Source: an uncultured Candidatus Saccharibacteria bacterium (GTDB lineage Bacteria; Patescibacteria; Saccharimonadia; Saccharimonadales; UBA1547). Taken from it: a stretch of 24,943 nucleotides of DNA. Each line of letters opens with the position of its first letter. Positions within the stretch are counted from its first letter, which is position 1. Positions 14,261-22,139 of this stretch are shown in pieces. The notes beneath the pieces were generated by a model that saw only the letters and a program-made list of their open reading frames with translations, did no database searches and was not told where the DNA came from. The stretch lies in assembly GCA_946480535.1 (NCBI GenBank), contig CAMLKA010000012.1, forward strand, positions 1 to 24,943, written 5' to 3'. The position numbers and the translations under genes are program-made.

Positions 14261-15297
14261 CAAAAGTCTATGTAGGAATGAGTGGTGGTGTTGACTCGTC
14301 ATTGACAGCCGCGCTTTTGGTTGAGCAGGGCTATGACGTTACTGGCGTCTACATGAAAAACTGGACCCAAGACCTTCCAGGTATGCGCTGTCCATGGGCG
14401 GATGACCTTGCGGATGCAAAGCGCGTGGCGGTGCAGCTCGGCATTGATTTTAAGGTGTTTGATTTCGAAAATGAGTACCGTCAAAAAGTCGTTGATTACA
14501 TGATTGAAGAATATAAGCACGGCCGTACACCGAATCCTGACATTATGTGCAACCAAGAAGTGAAGTTTAAGATTTTCCTTGAAACGGCACTCGAAGATGG
14601 TGCTGATATGATTGCGACAGGACACTATGCACGCGTAAAGGATGGACGCCTTTTGCAAGCAGCTGATACCAATAAAGATCAGACGTATTTTCTCTACCGC
14701 GTGACAGGCGAGGCGCTTCAAAAAACCCTCTTTCCACTTGGTGAGTTCACAAAACCAAAGGTGCGTGAAATGGCCGAAGCGCGTGGTTTATACACTGCGG
14801 GTAAAAAGGATAGCCAGGGTATTTGTTTTGTTGGACAGATCGGTATTCGTGAGTTCCTTAGCCAGTACGTTGAACAAAAAGCCGGCCCAATTATTGATAA
14901 GCAAACCGGCAAAGTGCTAGGCCAGCACGATGGTGCTATTTTCTATACAATCGGTCAGCGCCACGGTCTTGATGTGGGCGGCGGGTTGCCGTACTACGTG
15001 GTTGGCAAAGATATGGATAAAAACGAAGTATACGTCACGACGAATCTTAATGATGACGCTCTATGGAAGCCTGAATTAACGGTTGCAAATGCTCACTGGA
15101 TTAATGATGTGCCACAGCCGGGTGAATACGATATTCGTGTTCGTCACCGTGCGCCATTGGTCAAGGCACAGCTTGCATTCAATGAACATGGCGATGTTAC
15201 ACTAACCCTTGATTCACCAGAACGCGCTGTTGCACCTGGCCAATCTATCGTTATGTATGCGGCCGATGAATGCATTGGCGGCGGCATCCTCGTATAG
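14257..15297 (+). CDS. mnmA: tRNA-specific 2-thiouridylase MnmA
   Basis: ATP-dependent enzyme installing the 2-thio group of wobble U34 in tRNA-Lys, Glu and Gln, using sulfur relayed from a cysteine desulfurase. The PP-loop SGGVDSS is at residues 9-15; the catalytic Cys pair is DIMCNQEVKF (about residue 98) and GICFVGQ (about 190). TGHYAR, KDQTYFLYR and FYTIGQRHGL are also typical. The C-terminal beta-barrel for tRNA recognition is complete, and 346 residues is near the usual 360. The ATG overlaps the preceding stop by 4 bases (ATGA), so it is coupled to the DUF218 gene. The neighbouring desulfurase strongly supports the assignment. Confidence 0.96.
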   Translation: MTKVYVGMSGGVDSSLTAALLVEQGYDVTGVYMKNWTQDLPGMRCPWADDLADAKRVAVQLGIDFKVFDFENEYRQKVVDYMIEEYKHGRTPNPDIMCNQEVKFKIFLETALEDGADMIATGHYARVKDGRLLQAADTNKDQTYFLYRVTGEALQKTLFPLGEFTKPKVREMAEARGLYTAGKKDSQGICFVGQIGIREFLSQYVEQKAGPIIDKQTGKVLGQHDGAIFYTIGQRHGLDVGGGLPYYVVGKDMDKNEVYVTTNLNDDALWKPELTVANAHWINDVPQPGEYDIRVRHRAPLVKAQLAFNEHGDVTLTLDSPERAVAPGQSIVMYAADECIGGGILV

Positions 15298-15330
15298 AGT
15301 GGGGCTCAGGAATCTTTCAGCCGAGAGTCC

Positions 15331-15339
15331 TATTATAAA
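15331..15339 (+). promoter_or_regulatory. Promoter -10 region of the small acidic protein gene
   Basis: Overlapping TATTAT (15331-15336) and TATAAA (15334-15339), about 32 bases before ATG 15371, giving a true leader with a ribosome binding site. Confidence 0.5.
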
Positions 15340-15355
15340 GGGGTAACATCTAAGC

Positions 15356-15363
15356 AAAGGAGG
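15356..15363 (+). promoter_or_regulatory. Strong Shine-Dalgarno
   Basis: AAAGGAGG 7 bases before ATG 15371. It is the most complete Shine-Dalgarno in a window where most genes have none. Confidence 0.85.
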
Positions 15364-15370
15364 AATTCTT

Positions 15371-15646
15371 ATGGGATTTATCGACGATGCAAAAGATAAG
15401 ATGGATGACATGGGCGACGACATGAAGGACAAAGCTCATGACGCAACGGAAGACTCGAAGGATTGGGCTGATGACGCCAAAGACAAACTGAAGGAAGGGG
15501 CTGACGAGGCGGGCGAGAATATAAACGCCTGGATGGATAAAAGTCAGGAAGATCACGGTGTTGAAGGGGAGTGGGATGAAGGCGACGACGAGGACCGCAT
15601 GAGTGCTGATGAGTTAGAAGAAAAAACACACGGCAGGGACCTTTAA
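15371..15646 (+). CDS. Small acidic repeat-like helical protein, stress-protein-like
   Basis: 91 residues, very rich in Asp, Glu, Lys, Ala and Met, with an irregular 11-residue-like pattern (IDDAKDKMDDMGDDMKDKAHD, continuing DDAKDKLKEGADEAGENI). Composition and amphipathic periodicity recall CsbD/LEA-type hydrophilic stress proteins, but there is no diagnostic motif. It has no signal peptide or membrane segment. It has its own -10 region and the strongest ribosome binding site in the window, which points to high expression, perhaps on stress (inference). A candidate small RNA follows immediately downstream. Being small and compositionally biased it could be mis-scored as noncoding, but the ATG, Shine-Dalgarno and codon phase all agree. 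Confidence 0.83.
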   Translation: MGFIDDAKDKMDDMGDDMKDKAHDATEDSKDWADDAKDKLKEGADEAGENINAWMDKSQEDHGVEGEWDEGDDEDRMSADELEEKTHGRDL

Positions 15647-15668
15647 GTAATAACTCAGCAAGCATCCG

Positions 15669-15674
15669 TATAGT
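15669..15674 (+). promoter_or_regulatory. -10-like box of the candidate RNA
   Basis: TATAGT, 4 bases before the first strong hairpin's base (15679). Transcription would start at about 15680. Confidence 0.45.
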
Positions 15675-15842
15675 AGGTATGTAAAGGTGGTTTGTCGCCT
15701 GCGAGGACGCCTTTGCATGACCTCCCGGTTCTGTCACCTGTTTGTTTAAGACAGAGCCAAAACCTCTCAACATGGAGCCACCACCACAGACATTGTCGTA
15801 GGCTCCAAAGGCCGCCCCACGCCCACCCCGGGGTGGCCTTTT
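15675..15842 (+). ncRNA. Candidate free-standing structured small RNA, family unknown
   Basis: About 165 bases with no coding frame of their own, between a TATAGT box and a strong terminator. By eye it folds into successive hairpins: an 11-pair stem 15679-15689 with 15708-15718 (two G-U pairs, extendable through AGGT/ACCT across a bulge); a 9-pair stem 15727-15735 with 15750-15758 (one G-U); a 7-pair stem 15773-15779 with 15801-15807; and the terminator hairpin. C-rich single-stranded patches (ACCTCCC before the second stem, ACCTCTC after it) could pair with Shine-Dalgarno sequences. I checked it mentally against tmRNA, RNase P RNA, SRP RNA and T-box signatures and found none. alaS downstream has its own promoter, so this is more likely an independent RNA than an alaS leader. 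6S RNA is possible. Confidence 0.6.
15810..15842 (+). terminator. Strong intrinsic terminator
   Basis: GGCCGCCCC (15810-15818) pairs with GGGGTGGCC (15830-15838), 9 pairs with one G-T, followed by TTTT and a T-rich stretch. It ends the candidate RNA before the alaS promoter. Confidence 0.88.
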
Positions 15843-15887
15843 GATTTTAAGACCCTCTGGACACGTGCGCTGTTCAGGTAAATATGG

Positions 15888-15893
15888 TACAAT
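15888..15893 (+). promoter_or_regulatory. -10 box of alaS
   Basis: TACAAT ends 8 bases before ATG 15902. The ATG at 15884 lies upstream of it and is rejected. Confidence 0.72.
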
Positions 15894-15901
15894 TACCCCT
15901 A

Positions 15902-17785
15902 ATGAACGCTCAAGAAATCCGCAACTCGTATCTCGAGTTCTTCAAAGAACGTGGCCACGCAATTGTAAAGCGTGCTCCTTTGGTTTTGAAGGACGATCCG
16001 TCAACATTGTTTACAGGCTCTGGCATGCAGCCGATGATCCCATACTTGCTTGGTGAGCCGCACCCAGAGGGCGTGCGTATTGCCGACAGCCAGACTTGTC
16101 TTCGCGCACAAGATATCGACGACATCGGCGATAACCGCCACACGACATTCTTTGAAATGCTCGGTAACTGGAGTATGGGTGACTACTTTAAAGAACAGCA
16201 AATTGAATGGATGTTTGAGTGGTTGTCTGAAGTTGTCGGGCTCGACATGAGTCGTCTCTATGTGACGTGTTTTATTGGTGCGCCTGAATATGGCATCGAA
16301 AAAGACACCGAAGCTGCTGCGGTGTGGAAGCGACTCTTTGATGCGCGTGGGATTTCTTCTGATGAAGCTGAAATTGGCTCTGAAGAAGAGGGGTATGCAC
16401 GCGGCATTAAAGAAGGTGAGCGTATCTTCTATTACGACGGAAGCAAGAACTGGTGGAGCCGTAATGGTAAGCCAGAAACTACTCCTGTGGGCGACCCTTG
16501 TGGTCCTGACAGTGAAATGTTCTACGACTTTGGCACCGAACACGACCCTTCATTTGGTGAATTCTGCCATCCGAACTGTGACTGTGGCCGCTTTATGGAA
16601 ATTGGAAACAATGTCTTTATGGCCTACCGTAAGGTTGCCGAAGGGCAGTTTGAGCCTCTTGAGAAGCCAAACATCGACCACGGCTCTGGTCTTGAGCGTA
16701 TTGCCGCTGCAGTAATTGACAGCCCAGACGTATTTCGTATTAGCCTCATGTGGCCAATTATCGAGAAGCTTCAAAAGCTGAGTAAGAAGAACTACGAAGA
16801 TAACACCGAAAGTATGCGCGTCATTGCCGACCACCTTCGTGCAGCAACCTTCCTTGCCGTTGACGGCTGTGTGCCAGCAAATAAAGAGCAGGGCTACGTA
16901 ATGCGCCGCCTGCTTCGCCGTGCCATTCGTTTTGCTTTTGATCTTGGTATCGAACAGAACTTCTTTGAAGAAATCGTTCCGGTTATTGCTGACCTTTACG
17001 CTGCAGACTACCCGGAAGTAGCAGAAAACCGTGACACTATTATTGCGGTGCTTGTGAAGGAAGAAAAGGTGTTCCGCCAAACGCTCCGTAAGGGACTTCA
17101 GCAACTTGGTAAGTTTGCGCAAGATGGCCTTGTGACGGGCAATGAGCTGTTTACACTTTACGATACCTACGGATTCCCTGTTGAGCTCTCAACCGAAGAG
17201 GCTATTAAGCAAGGAATTGCGCTTTCTGAAAACTGGCGCGAAGAATTTGACGCCAAAATGGAAGAGCAGCGTAATCGTTCTCGTACGGCAACGAAGGGCG
17301 AGTTTAAGGGTGGTCTTGGTGGCCAAGAGCTCATTCACTTTAAATACCACACTGCAACGCACCTACTGCAATCTGCGCTCCGGGAGGTGATTGGTCCGGT
17401 GTTCCAACAACACGGAAGTAACATTACGGAAGAGCGTCTTCGTTTCGACTTTAACTTCGACCGCAAGGTGACGCGTGAAGAGCTCGATAAAGCCGAAGTG
17501 CTTGTGAACGGCTGGATTGCTGAAGACCTTCCTGTCAGTTTCAAGATGTATCCAACTCAGGAAGCGCTTGATATGGGAGCGATTGGTCCATTTGGTGAAC
17601 GCTATAACGAAGAGGTGAAGGTGTACCAAATGGGTGAAGGCGACCACATCGTGAGCCTTGAAATTTGTGGTGGTCCTCACGTTGACCACACGGGCCAGCT
17701 TGGTGAAGGTGGAAAGACCTTTAAGATCACCAAAGAAGAAGCTTCAAGCGCCGGTATCCGACGTATTAAAGCTGAACTTGTATAG
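15902..17785 (+). CDS. alaS: Alanyl-tRNA synthetase lacking the C-terminal C-Ala domain
   Basis: Class II synthetase charging tRNA-Ala. MNAQEIRNSYLEFFKERGH is the normal N-terminus; class II motifs include HTTFFEMLGNWSMGDYFK and GSGLERIAA. The editing domain is complete, with zinc ligands in HTATH (about residue 482) and CGGPH (about 590, where CGGTH is usual). The protein ends right after the editing domain at 627 residues, whereas typical bacterial AlaS is about 870 because of a coiled coil and a DHHA1-type C-Ala domain. The stop is followed by a good terminator, so this looks like a genuine short form rather than a frameshift. The leaderless start at 15902 is set by the -10 box. Confidence 0.96.
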   Translation: MNAQEIRNSYLEFFKERGHAIVKRAPLVLKDDPSTLFTGSGMQPMIPYLLGEPHPEGVRIADSQTCLRAQDIDDIGDNRHTTFFEMLGNWSMGDYFKEQQIEWMFEWLSEVVGLDMSRLYVTCFIGAPEYGIEKDTEAAAVWKRLFDARGISSDEAEIGSEEEGYARGIKEGERIFYYDGSKNWWSRNGKPETTPVGDPCGPDSEMFYDFGTEHDPSFGEFCHPNCDCGRFMEIGNNVFMAYRKVAEGQFEPLEKPNIDHGSGLERIAAAVIDSPDVFRISLMWPIIEKLQKLSKKNYEDNTESMRVIADHLRAATFLAVDGCVPANKEQGYVMRRLLRRAIRFAFDLGIEQNFFEEIVPVIADLYAADYPEVAENRDTIIAVLVKEEKVFRQTLRKGLQQLGKFAQDGLVTGNELFTLYDTYGFPVELSTEEAIKQGIALSENWREEFDAKMEEQRNRSRTATKGEFKGGLGGQELIHFKYHTATHLLQSALREVIGPVFQQHGSNITEERLRFDFNFDRKVTREELDKAEVLVNGWIAEDLPVSFKMYPTQEALDMGAIGPFGERYNEEVKVYQMGEGDHIVSLEICGGPHVDHTGQLGEGGKTFKITKEEASSAGIRRIKAELV

Positions 17786-17786
17786 A

Positions 17787-18704
17787 TTAATCGAGCTGAG
17801 AGAGTTTGTGCTTGAGGAGGGAAACTTCCTCAAGTTTCTTTTTGAGACGTGAGTATGATTCTTCGTTGATTGGAAGGCTCGTCTTCGGCTCTTCGTCGGT
17901 ATCGAAATCTTGGTAAAGCAGTGACTCTGGGGTCACAATCGACTCTGTAAGGTAGTGTCGAAGTGGAGATTCACCAATGTGACCGCTCAGCTCGAGGACG
18001 GATTCATTTTTAAGGTGACCTTCGCCGGTTGGGTTTGCCTGGATGATACGTTCGGTAAGGCTGTGTGAGACGAAGAAATCTTCCATTTCTTGCCCTACGA
18101 CCGTCTCTTTTTTAATGATGACGGATTGTGTCGCAGAATCGGTGACGGCCAGAGGCAGTTCTGCAGATTCAGTCAGACGCCAAGCGCGAGTGCTTCCAAG
18201 AATTTGCGAGAGCCAAAGTTGATACTGGGCTGACTTATTATGAGGGATATTCGCAATGCCAAATTCTTCAAGAATCCTGCTACCAAAGGTGGACTTGATA
18301 ATGGTCCCTTTGTGGCCGGCAATTTCGACATCGTCTTCACCATAGATAAATGTAGCGCCGTCAATTGTTTGCAGGGGGATATACCCGTTCTCTGTGCGGT
18401 GAATAATAACAGGGCCACTTTGCGACTTTGTCTCAACTTGAAGGGACTTAAGGACAAGCTGGTCGGTAAGAGGGTCGTAATCAAGTGTAAGTGATGCACC
18501 ATTTTCGATATCAAGCATGGTGTCAAAATATGTTTCGAGCGAACCCCAAACAAGCGGGTTTGGCGTTTGAACACCATCAAGTTGCACCTCGTAACCAAGC
18601 GAAGGTTGGATGGATTCGGTAATATTTTCCAAGCGCTCTGCGAGGACTGCTTCAGCTAATTCGAAATCGAAACTAACTTCCTGTTCACCGTAAGGAATGT
18701 TCAT
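17787..18704 (-). CDS. Unknown 305-residue protein, convergent with alaS
   Basis: I do not recognise a family. The product is soluble, acidic and beta-rich by eye, without signal peptide or membrane segment. Segments include VSFDFELAEAVLAERLENI, GASLTLDYDPLTDQLVLKSL, and a C-terminal coiled coil SYSRLKKKLEEVSLLKHKL. The ATG at 18704 is set by a minus-strand TATAAT 7 bases upstream, so it is leaderless. Its last codons are also the template of the alaS terminator on the other strand, and the stops of the two genes are nearly adjacent. It is divergent from the FtsA-like gene. No functional inference is justified. Confidence 0.83.
   Translation of the reverse strand: MNIPYGEQEVSFDFELAEAVLAERLENITESIQPSLGYEVQLDGVQTPNPLVWGSLETYFDTMLDIENGASLTLDYDPLTDQLVLKSLQVETKSQSGPVIIHRTENGYIPLQTIDGATFIYGEDDVEIAGHKGTIIKSTFGSRILEEFGIANIPHNKSAQYQLWLSQILGSTRAWRLTESAELPLAVTDSATQSVIIKKETVVGQEMEDFFVSHSLTERIIQANPTGEGHLKNESVLELSGHIGESPLRHYLTESIVTPESLLYQDFDTDEEPKTSLPINEESYSRLKKKLEEVSLLKHKLSQLD
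17811..17843 (+). terminator. alaS intrinsic terminator, inside the convergent gene
   Basis: A 10-pair stem (17811-17820 with 17825-17834, one G-T) with a GAAA tetraloop, followed by TTTCTTTTT. Read on the plus strand it ends alaS; on the minus strand it encodes Leu-Glu-Glu-Val-Ser-Leu-Leu-Lys. Confidence 0.85.
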
Positions 18705-18711
18705 AATCTAT

Positions 18712-18717
18712 ATTATA
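18712..18717 (-). promoter_or_regulatory. -10 box of the unknown minus-strand gene
   Basis: TATAAT on the minus strand, 7 bases before the start codon at 18704. Confidence 0.75.
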
Positions 18718-18789
18718 CCACAAATTAATGAAAAACTCAATATGCTTGAGGTAACAGGGCAAGCATAATCGTTTCCTCGCCTATGATGG

Positions 18790-18795
18790 TATAAT
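18790..18795 (+). promoter_or_regulatory. -10 box of the FtsA-like operon
   Basis: TATAAT ends 11 bases before ATG 18807, giving a leader of only a few bases. No Shine-Dalgarno is present. Confidence 0.7.
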
Positions 18796-18806
18796 GGATT
18801 GCAATT

Positions 18807-20069
18807 ATGGTATTAGGAAAATTGAAAAAGATAAACAAGGGTGCTGACGAAGATTACATCGTTGCGCTTGATATTGGTACTGAATTTGTAAAGGCGCTTA
18901 TTGCCCACCTGGAAGGTGAAGAATTGCAGATTGTAGGCGTTGGCCGTTGCCGCCAAGACGTCAGTGACATGCACTCTGGTGCAATCGCAGATATCTCTGG
19001 TGTTGTTCGTAACTGTGAAGAAGCGCTTGCGCAAGCCGAAGAGCAGGCAGGGCTTCAGGCGAAGCGTGTGGTCATTGGTATTGCGGGTGAGCTTGTAAAG
19101 GGCGTCACCGACACTATTCGTTATCGCCGTCCTCAGCCAGATCGTCCACTTGATGATTCTGAGATGGAATTCATCATTGAAAAGGTACAAGAGCGTGCCC
19201 AGGCGAAAGCACAGAAGCAGATTGCGCTCGAAACAGGTAACGACGAAGTTGAGGTGAAGTTGGTGAACAGCGCACTCGTCGGTATCCACATTGATGGGTA
19301 CAAGGTAAGCAATCCGATTGGCTTCCAGGGTCGTGATGTTGCTGTGCAAATTTATACTGCCTTTGCACCAATGGTGCACATTGGGGCGCTCGAACGTGTT
19401 GCCGATGAGCTTTCACTGGAGCTGCTTGCTGTTGCCGCTGAACCATTTGCGGTGAGTCGCAGCGTGCTTGGTAATGACGGTAACAGCAACTTTACCGCCA
19501 TCCTCGCAGACGTTGGTGGTGGTACGACGGACATTGCCGTAGTAAACGACGGCGGCGTTGAAGGTACGAAGATGTTTGGTATTGGCGGCCGAAGCTTTAC
19601 GCAAACGATCGCAAGCGAGCTGAACCTTTCCTACAAAGATGCCGAAAAGTTGAAGGTCAACATTGGCCACGAGCAGATTAAGCCAACTGTAAAGAAAGAA
19701 GTAAACGAAGCAATCGACAAGACACTTGAAGTCTGGATTGCTGGTGTTGAGCTTGCGTTGAGCGAATTCGATTCGGTTGACCACCTACCAAACCGCATCT
19801 TGCTGTGTGGCGGTGGTTCAAGTCTCGATAAGCTGGTAACAACCCTTGAAGGGGCTGCCTGGCATAAAGAATTGCCATTTACGCGCAAGCCAACCGTTCA
19901 GCATATTAACCCAAGTGAAGTACTGGGAGTGACCGACACAACAGGTGACGTAAACGACCATACCTTCATTACAGCAATGGGTCTTCTCCGGGTCGGATAT
20001 GATACACTAGTAGGGAGTGGTGAGGGAGATTCATTAAAGGAAAAATTTAATCGACTCCTCAAAATCTAA
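18807..20069 (+). CDS. FtsA/PilM-type actin-like ATPase
   Basis: 420-residue actin-fold ATPase of the FtsA branch, which tethers FtsZ to the membrane or, as PilM, organises type IV pilus assembly. Phosphate-1 motif ALDIGTEFVKALI is at about residues 20-32, an FtsA-like SHS2 insertion begins VVIGIAGELVKGV, phosphate-2 is DVGGGTTDIAVV (about 235) and the adenosine motif is LLCGGGSSLDKL (about 332). The C-terminus DSLKEKFNRLLKI is amphipathic and basic, similar to FtsA's membrane-targeting helix. The next gene starts 2 bases after its stop. Whether it is FtsA or PilM is open: the amphipathic tail favours FtsA, while nearby pilins and the partner membrane protein could fit PilM. Confidence 0.88.
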   Translation: MVLGKLKKINKGADEDYIVALDIGTEFVKALIAHLEGEELQIVGVGRCRQDVSDMHSGAIADISGVVRNCEEALAQAEEQAGLQAKRVVIGIAGELVKGVTDTIRYRRPQPDRPLDDSEMEFIIEKVQERAQAKAQKQIALETGNDEVEVKLVNSALVGIHIDGYKVSNPIGFQGRDVAVQIYTAFAPMVHIGALERVADELSLELLAVAAEPFAVSRSVLGNDGNSNFTAILADVGGGTTDIAVVNDGGVEGTKMFGIGGRSFTQTIASELNLSYKDAEKLKVNIGHEQIKPTVKKEVNEAIDKTLEVWIAGVELALSEFDSVDHLPNRILLCGGGSSLDKLVTTLEGAAWHKELPFTRKPTVQHINPSEVLGVTDTTGDVNDHTFITAMGLLRVGYDTLVGSGEGDSLKEKFNRLLKI

Positions 20070-20071
20070 GC

Positions 20072-21739
20072 ATGAATAAAGACGTTATCTACATCGATGT
20101 CGACGACGACGTTACCGCCATTATTGGCAAAATAAAAAAGGCCAAGGAAAAAATCGTCGCACTTGTCCCTCCAAAACGAGCTGGGGCACTTCAAAGTGCG
20201 GTGAATTTACGCCTTCTTGAGCGCATGGCGAAAACCGACAAGAAACAGCTTGTATTGATTACAAACAATCAGGCGCTTGTTGCTTTGGCTGCGAATGCAA
20301 AAATTCCCGTCGCCAAAAACCTCCAAAGCAAGCCAGAGCTTGCCGAAATTCCTGCCATTGTTGTTGATGATGGCGATGATATTATTGATGGCTCTGAACT
20401 CCCTGTGGGCGACCACGCGAATAGCGTAAAGGGCAAGGATGGTGCGAAAGTTGCGGCGGGTGCTGCGATTGGCGCAAAGGCGACGCGTAACGAAACAATT
20501 GATACGACCGATCTTGATATTGATGGTGAGAAGTTTGCGACAGCTGCGGTTGCTGCGAAAACTGTACCGAAGCAAGCGAAAAACCGTCCAAAAATTCCAA
20601 ACTTTGATTCATTCCGTAAGAAGCTTTTTTTCGGTATCCTCGGTGGTATTGCACTTATTGGCCTTCTGATTTGGATGTTCGTTTTTGCGCCAGCGGCAAC
20701 GGTGGTCATTACGGCAAGTACGACGCCACAGCCTATTAGTGCAACGGTGAAACTTGGCGGTACTGTCGCGACAAATTACGAACAAGGTATTGTGAGCTCG
20801 GTTTCTCAAGAGGAAAAGATTGATGAAACGGTTGATTTTGAGGCGACGGGCAAAAAAGACCTTGGTGAAAAAGCGACCGGTACAGTACGGTTCTCAACTT
20901 CCGACGCAGCAACTGCAATTAACGGTGCGACAATTCCTGCAGGTACCCGACTCACCAGTAGTTCAGGGGCGGCATTTGTAACCGATGAGTCCGCGACAAT
21001 TAATTCGTCAAATTATACGAACGTTCGCGTTGGTGTGACGGCAGTATCAAGCGGAACGAGTTCAAATGGAGCTTCGGGTTCAATGTCTGGCGCACCGAGT
21101 AAGATTTCAGCATCACTTGTTGGATCGACGTCTGGAGGCACCTCAAAGATGGTGACGGTTGTATCTGCCGAAGATATCGAGCGTGCACAGGGTCAGCTTA
21201 TTGGCAAGTCTACCGATGAGCAGAAGGCTGCACTCATAAAGAAGTTTACGAATGGTGAAATTGTTATTGATAGTAGCTTCGTTGTGAATCGTAGCGAGCC
21301 TGTTTCAACTCCTGCGGTTGACCAAGAAGCCCCTGACGGTAAGGCAAAACTGACCGTTTCTACAACATATTCAATTCAGGCGGTACCAAAGGCTGAGCTC
21401 GATACCTACCTTAAGGCATCGCTCAATTCAAAGATCGACCAGAATACACAAAAGGTATATGACACCGGTATTGAGAGTGCAACGCTGAGCAATTACCAAA
21501 AGGCTGAAGATGGCACGATGACCGCAGCGGTCAATGCAACCGGCAGTGTTGGTCCAAAGATCAATGAGGATGAAATTAAAGAACAAGTGAAGGGTAAGAA
21601 GTACGGCGAGGTCCAGCAAACACTTGAGGCCCAAGATGGCATTAAAGAAGTTGACGTTCAGTTCTCATATTTCTGGGTCCGTACTGTTCCGAATAATCCT
21701 GATAAGATAACGATTGAATTTAAAGTTGACGATGAGTAG
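20072..21739 (+). CDS. Single-pass membrane protein coupled to the FtsA-like ATPase, function unknown
   Basis: 555 residues. The N-terminal cytoplasmic part starts MNKDVIYIDVDDDVTAII and contains VALVPPKRAGALQSAVNLRLL, a Rossmann-like small domain also present in many CPR proteins that automated pipelines often label baseplate J-like. A low-complexity linker leads to one transmembrane segment (about residues 187-207), then an external domain of about 345 residues rich in Ser, Thr, Gly and Val. Its EKATGTVRFSTSDAATAINGATIPAG-type stretch resembles the baseplate J beta-sandwich. No phage genes surround it, so a phage role is unlikely. Its position between the FtsA-like and RuvX/MltG genes suggests a cell-envelope or division role (inference). 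Confidence 0.82.
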   Translation: MNKDVIYIDVDDDVTAIIGKIKKAKEKIVALVPPKRAGALQSAVNLRLLERMAKTDKKQLVLITNNQALVALAANAKIPVAKNLQSKPELAEIPAIVVDDGDDIIDGSELPVGDHANSVKGKDGAKVAAGAAIGAKATRNETIDTTDLDIDGEKFATAAVAAKTVPKQAKNRPKIPNFDSFRKKLFFGILGGIALIGLLIWMFVFAPAATVVITASTTPQPISATVKLGGTVATNYEQGIVSSVSQEEKIDETVDFEATGKKDLGEKATGTVRFSTSDAATAINGATIPAGTRLTSSSGAAFVTDESATINSSNYTNVRVGVTAVSSGTSSNGASGSMSGAPSKISASLVGSTSGGTSKMVTVVSAEDIERAQGQLIGKSTDEQKAALIKKFTNGEIVIDSSFVVNRSEPVSTPAVDQEAPDGKAKLTVSTTYSIQAVPKAELDTYLKASLNSKIDQNTQKVYDTGIESATLSNYQKAEDGTMTAAVNATGSVGPKINEDEIKEQVKGKKYGEVQQTLEAQDGIKEVDVQFSYFWVRTVPNNPDKITIEFKVDDE

Positions 21740-22139
21740 TCCTACGCTAGTCGGCCTGGATGTGGGCGAAAAGCGCATTGGCGTGTCGGTTGCGGATGCG
21801 GGAATTCGTATTGCCGTACCGTTCATTACCGTTGAAGTTGATGGTAATGAAATCGAGGCAATTGCAGAGATTGTCGTAAAAGAGGGCGCTGAAATTATTG
21901 TTGTGGGTTACCCACGCAATCAACAGGGTGAAGCGACGGCTCAGACGGCTTTTGTGGAAGACTTTGCTAAAAAACTCGAAACCTTAGACGCGAAGATCGA
22001 ATTCCAGGATGAATCATTAACGAGCGTTCTCGCCGAGCAACAGCTCAAAGCGCACAATCGTCCGTATTCAAAGGGAGATATCGACGCGCAGGCGGCAACA
22101 ATTATCCTCCAAGATTATGTAGAGGCCCATTATGGATGA
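21732..22139 (+). CDS. ruvX: RuvX/YqgF, RNase H-fold nuclease of pre-16S rRNA processing
   Basis: 135 residues. GLDVGEKRIGVSVAD is the N-terminal RNase H-like motif with the first catalytic Asp, followed by VVGYPRNQQGE, DESLTSVLAE and DIDAQAATIILQDYV with the last acidic residue. The family (YqgF) matures the 16S 5' end. ATG 21732 overlaps the preceding gene's stop by 8 bases and gives the normal N-terminus; an upstream in-frame TTG at 21714 would only add seven untypical residues. It ends overlapping the mltG start by 8 bases. ruvX-mltG adjacency is common in bacteria. Confidence 0.94.
   Translation: MSSPTLVGLDVGEKRIGVSVADAGIRIAVPFITVEVDGNEIEAIAEIVVKEGAEIIVVGYPRNQQGEATAQTAFVEDFAKKLETLDAKIEFQDESLTSVLAEQQLKAHNRPYSKGDIDAQAATIILQDYVEAHYG

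Noticed and set aside
15378..15773. 131-codon antisense frame over the small acidic protein gene and the candidate RNA
   Set aside because: It crosses an intergenic region and has no promoter, ribosome site or plausible protein; the plus-strand gene has a perfect Shine-Dalgarno.
15675..15893. T-box leader controlling alaS
   Set aside because: No TGGNACCGCG-type bulge sequence, and alaS has its own -10 box downstream of the terminator, so the RNA is not on the alaS transcript.
20072..21739. Phage tail or contractile injection system suggested by baseplate-J-like similarity
   Set aside because: No other tail, sheath, spike or capsid genes are nearby, and the protein has a transmembrane segment and house-keeping neighbours.
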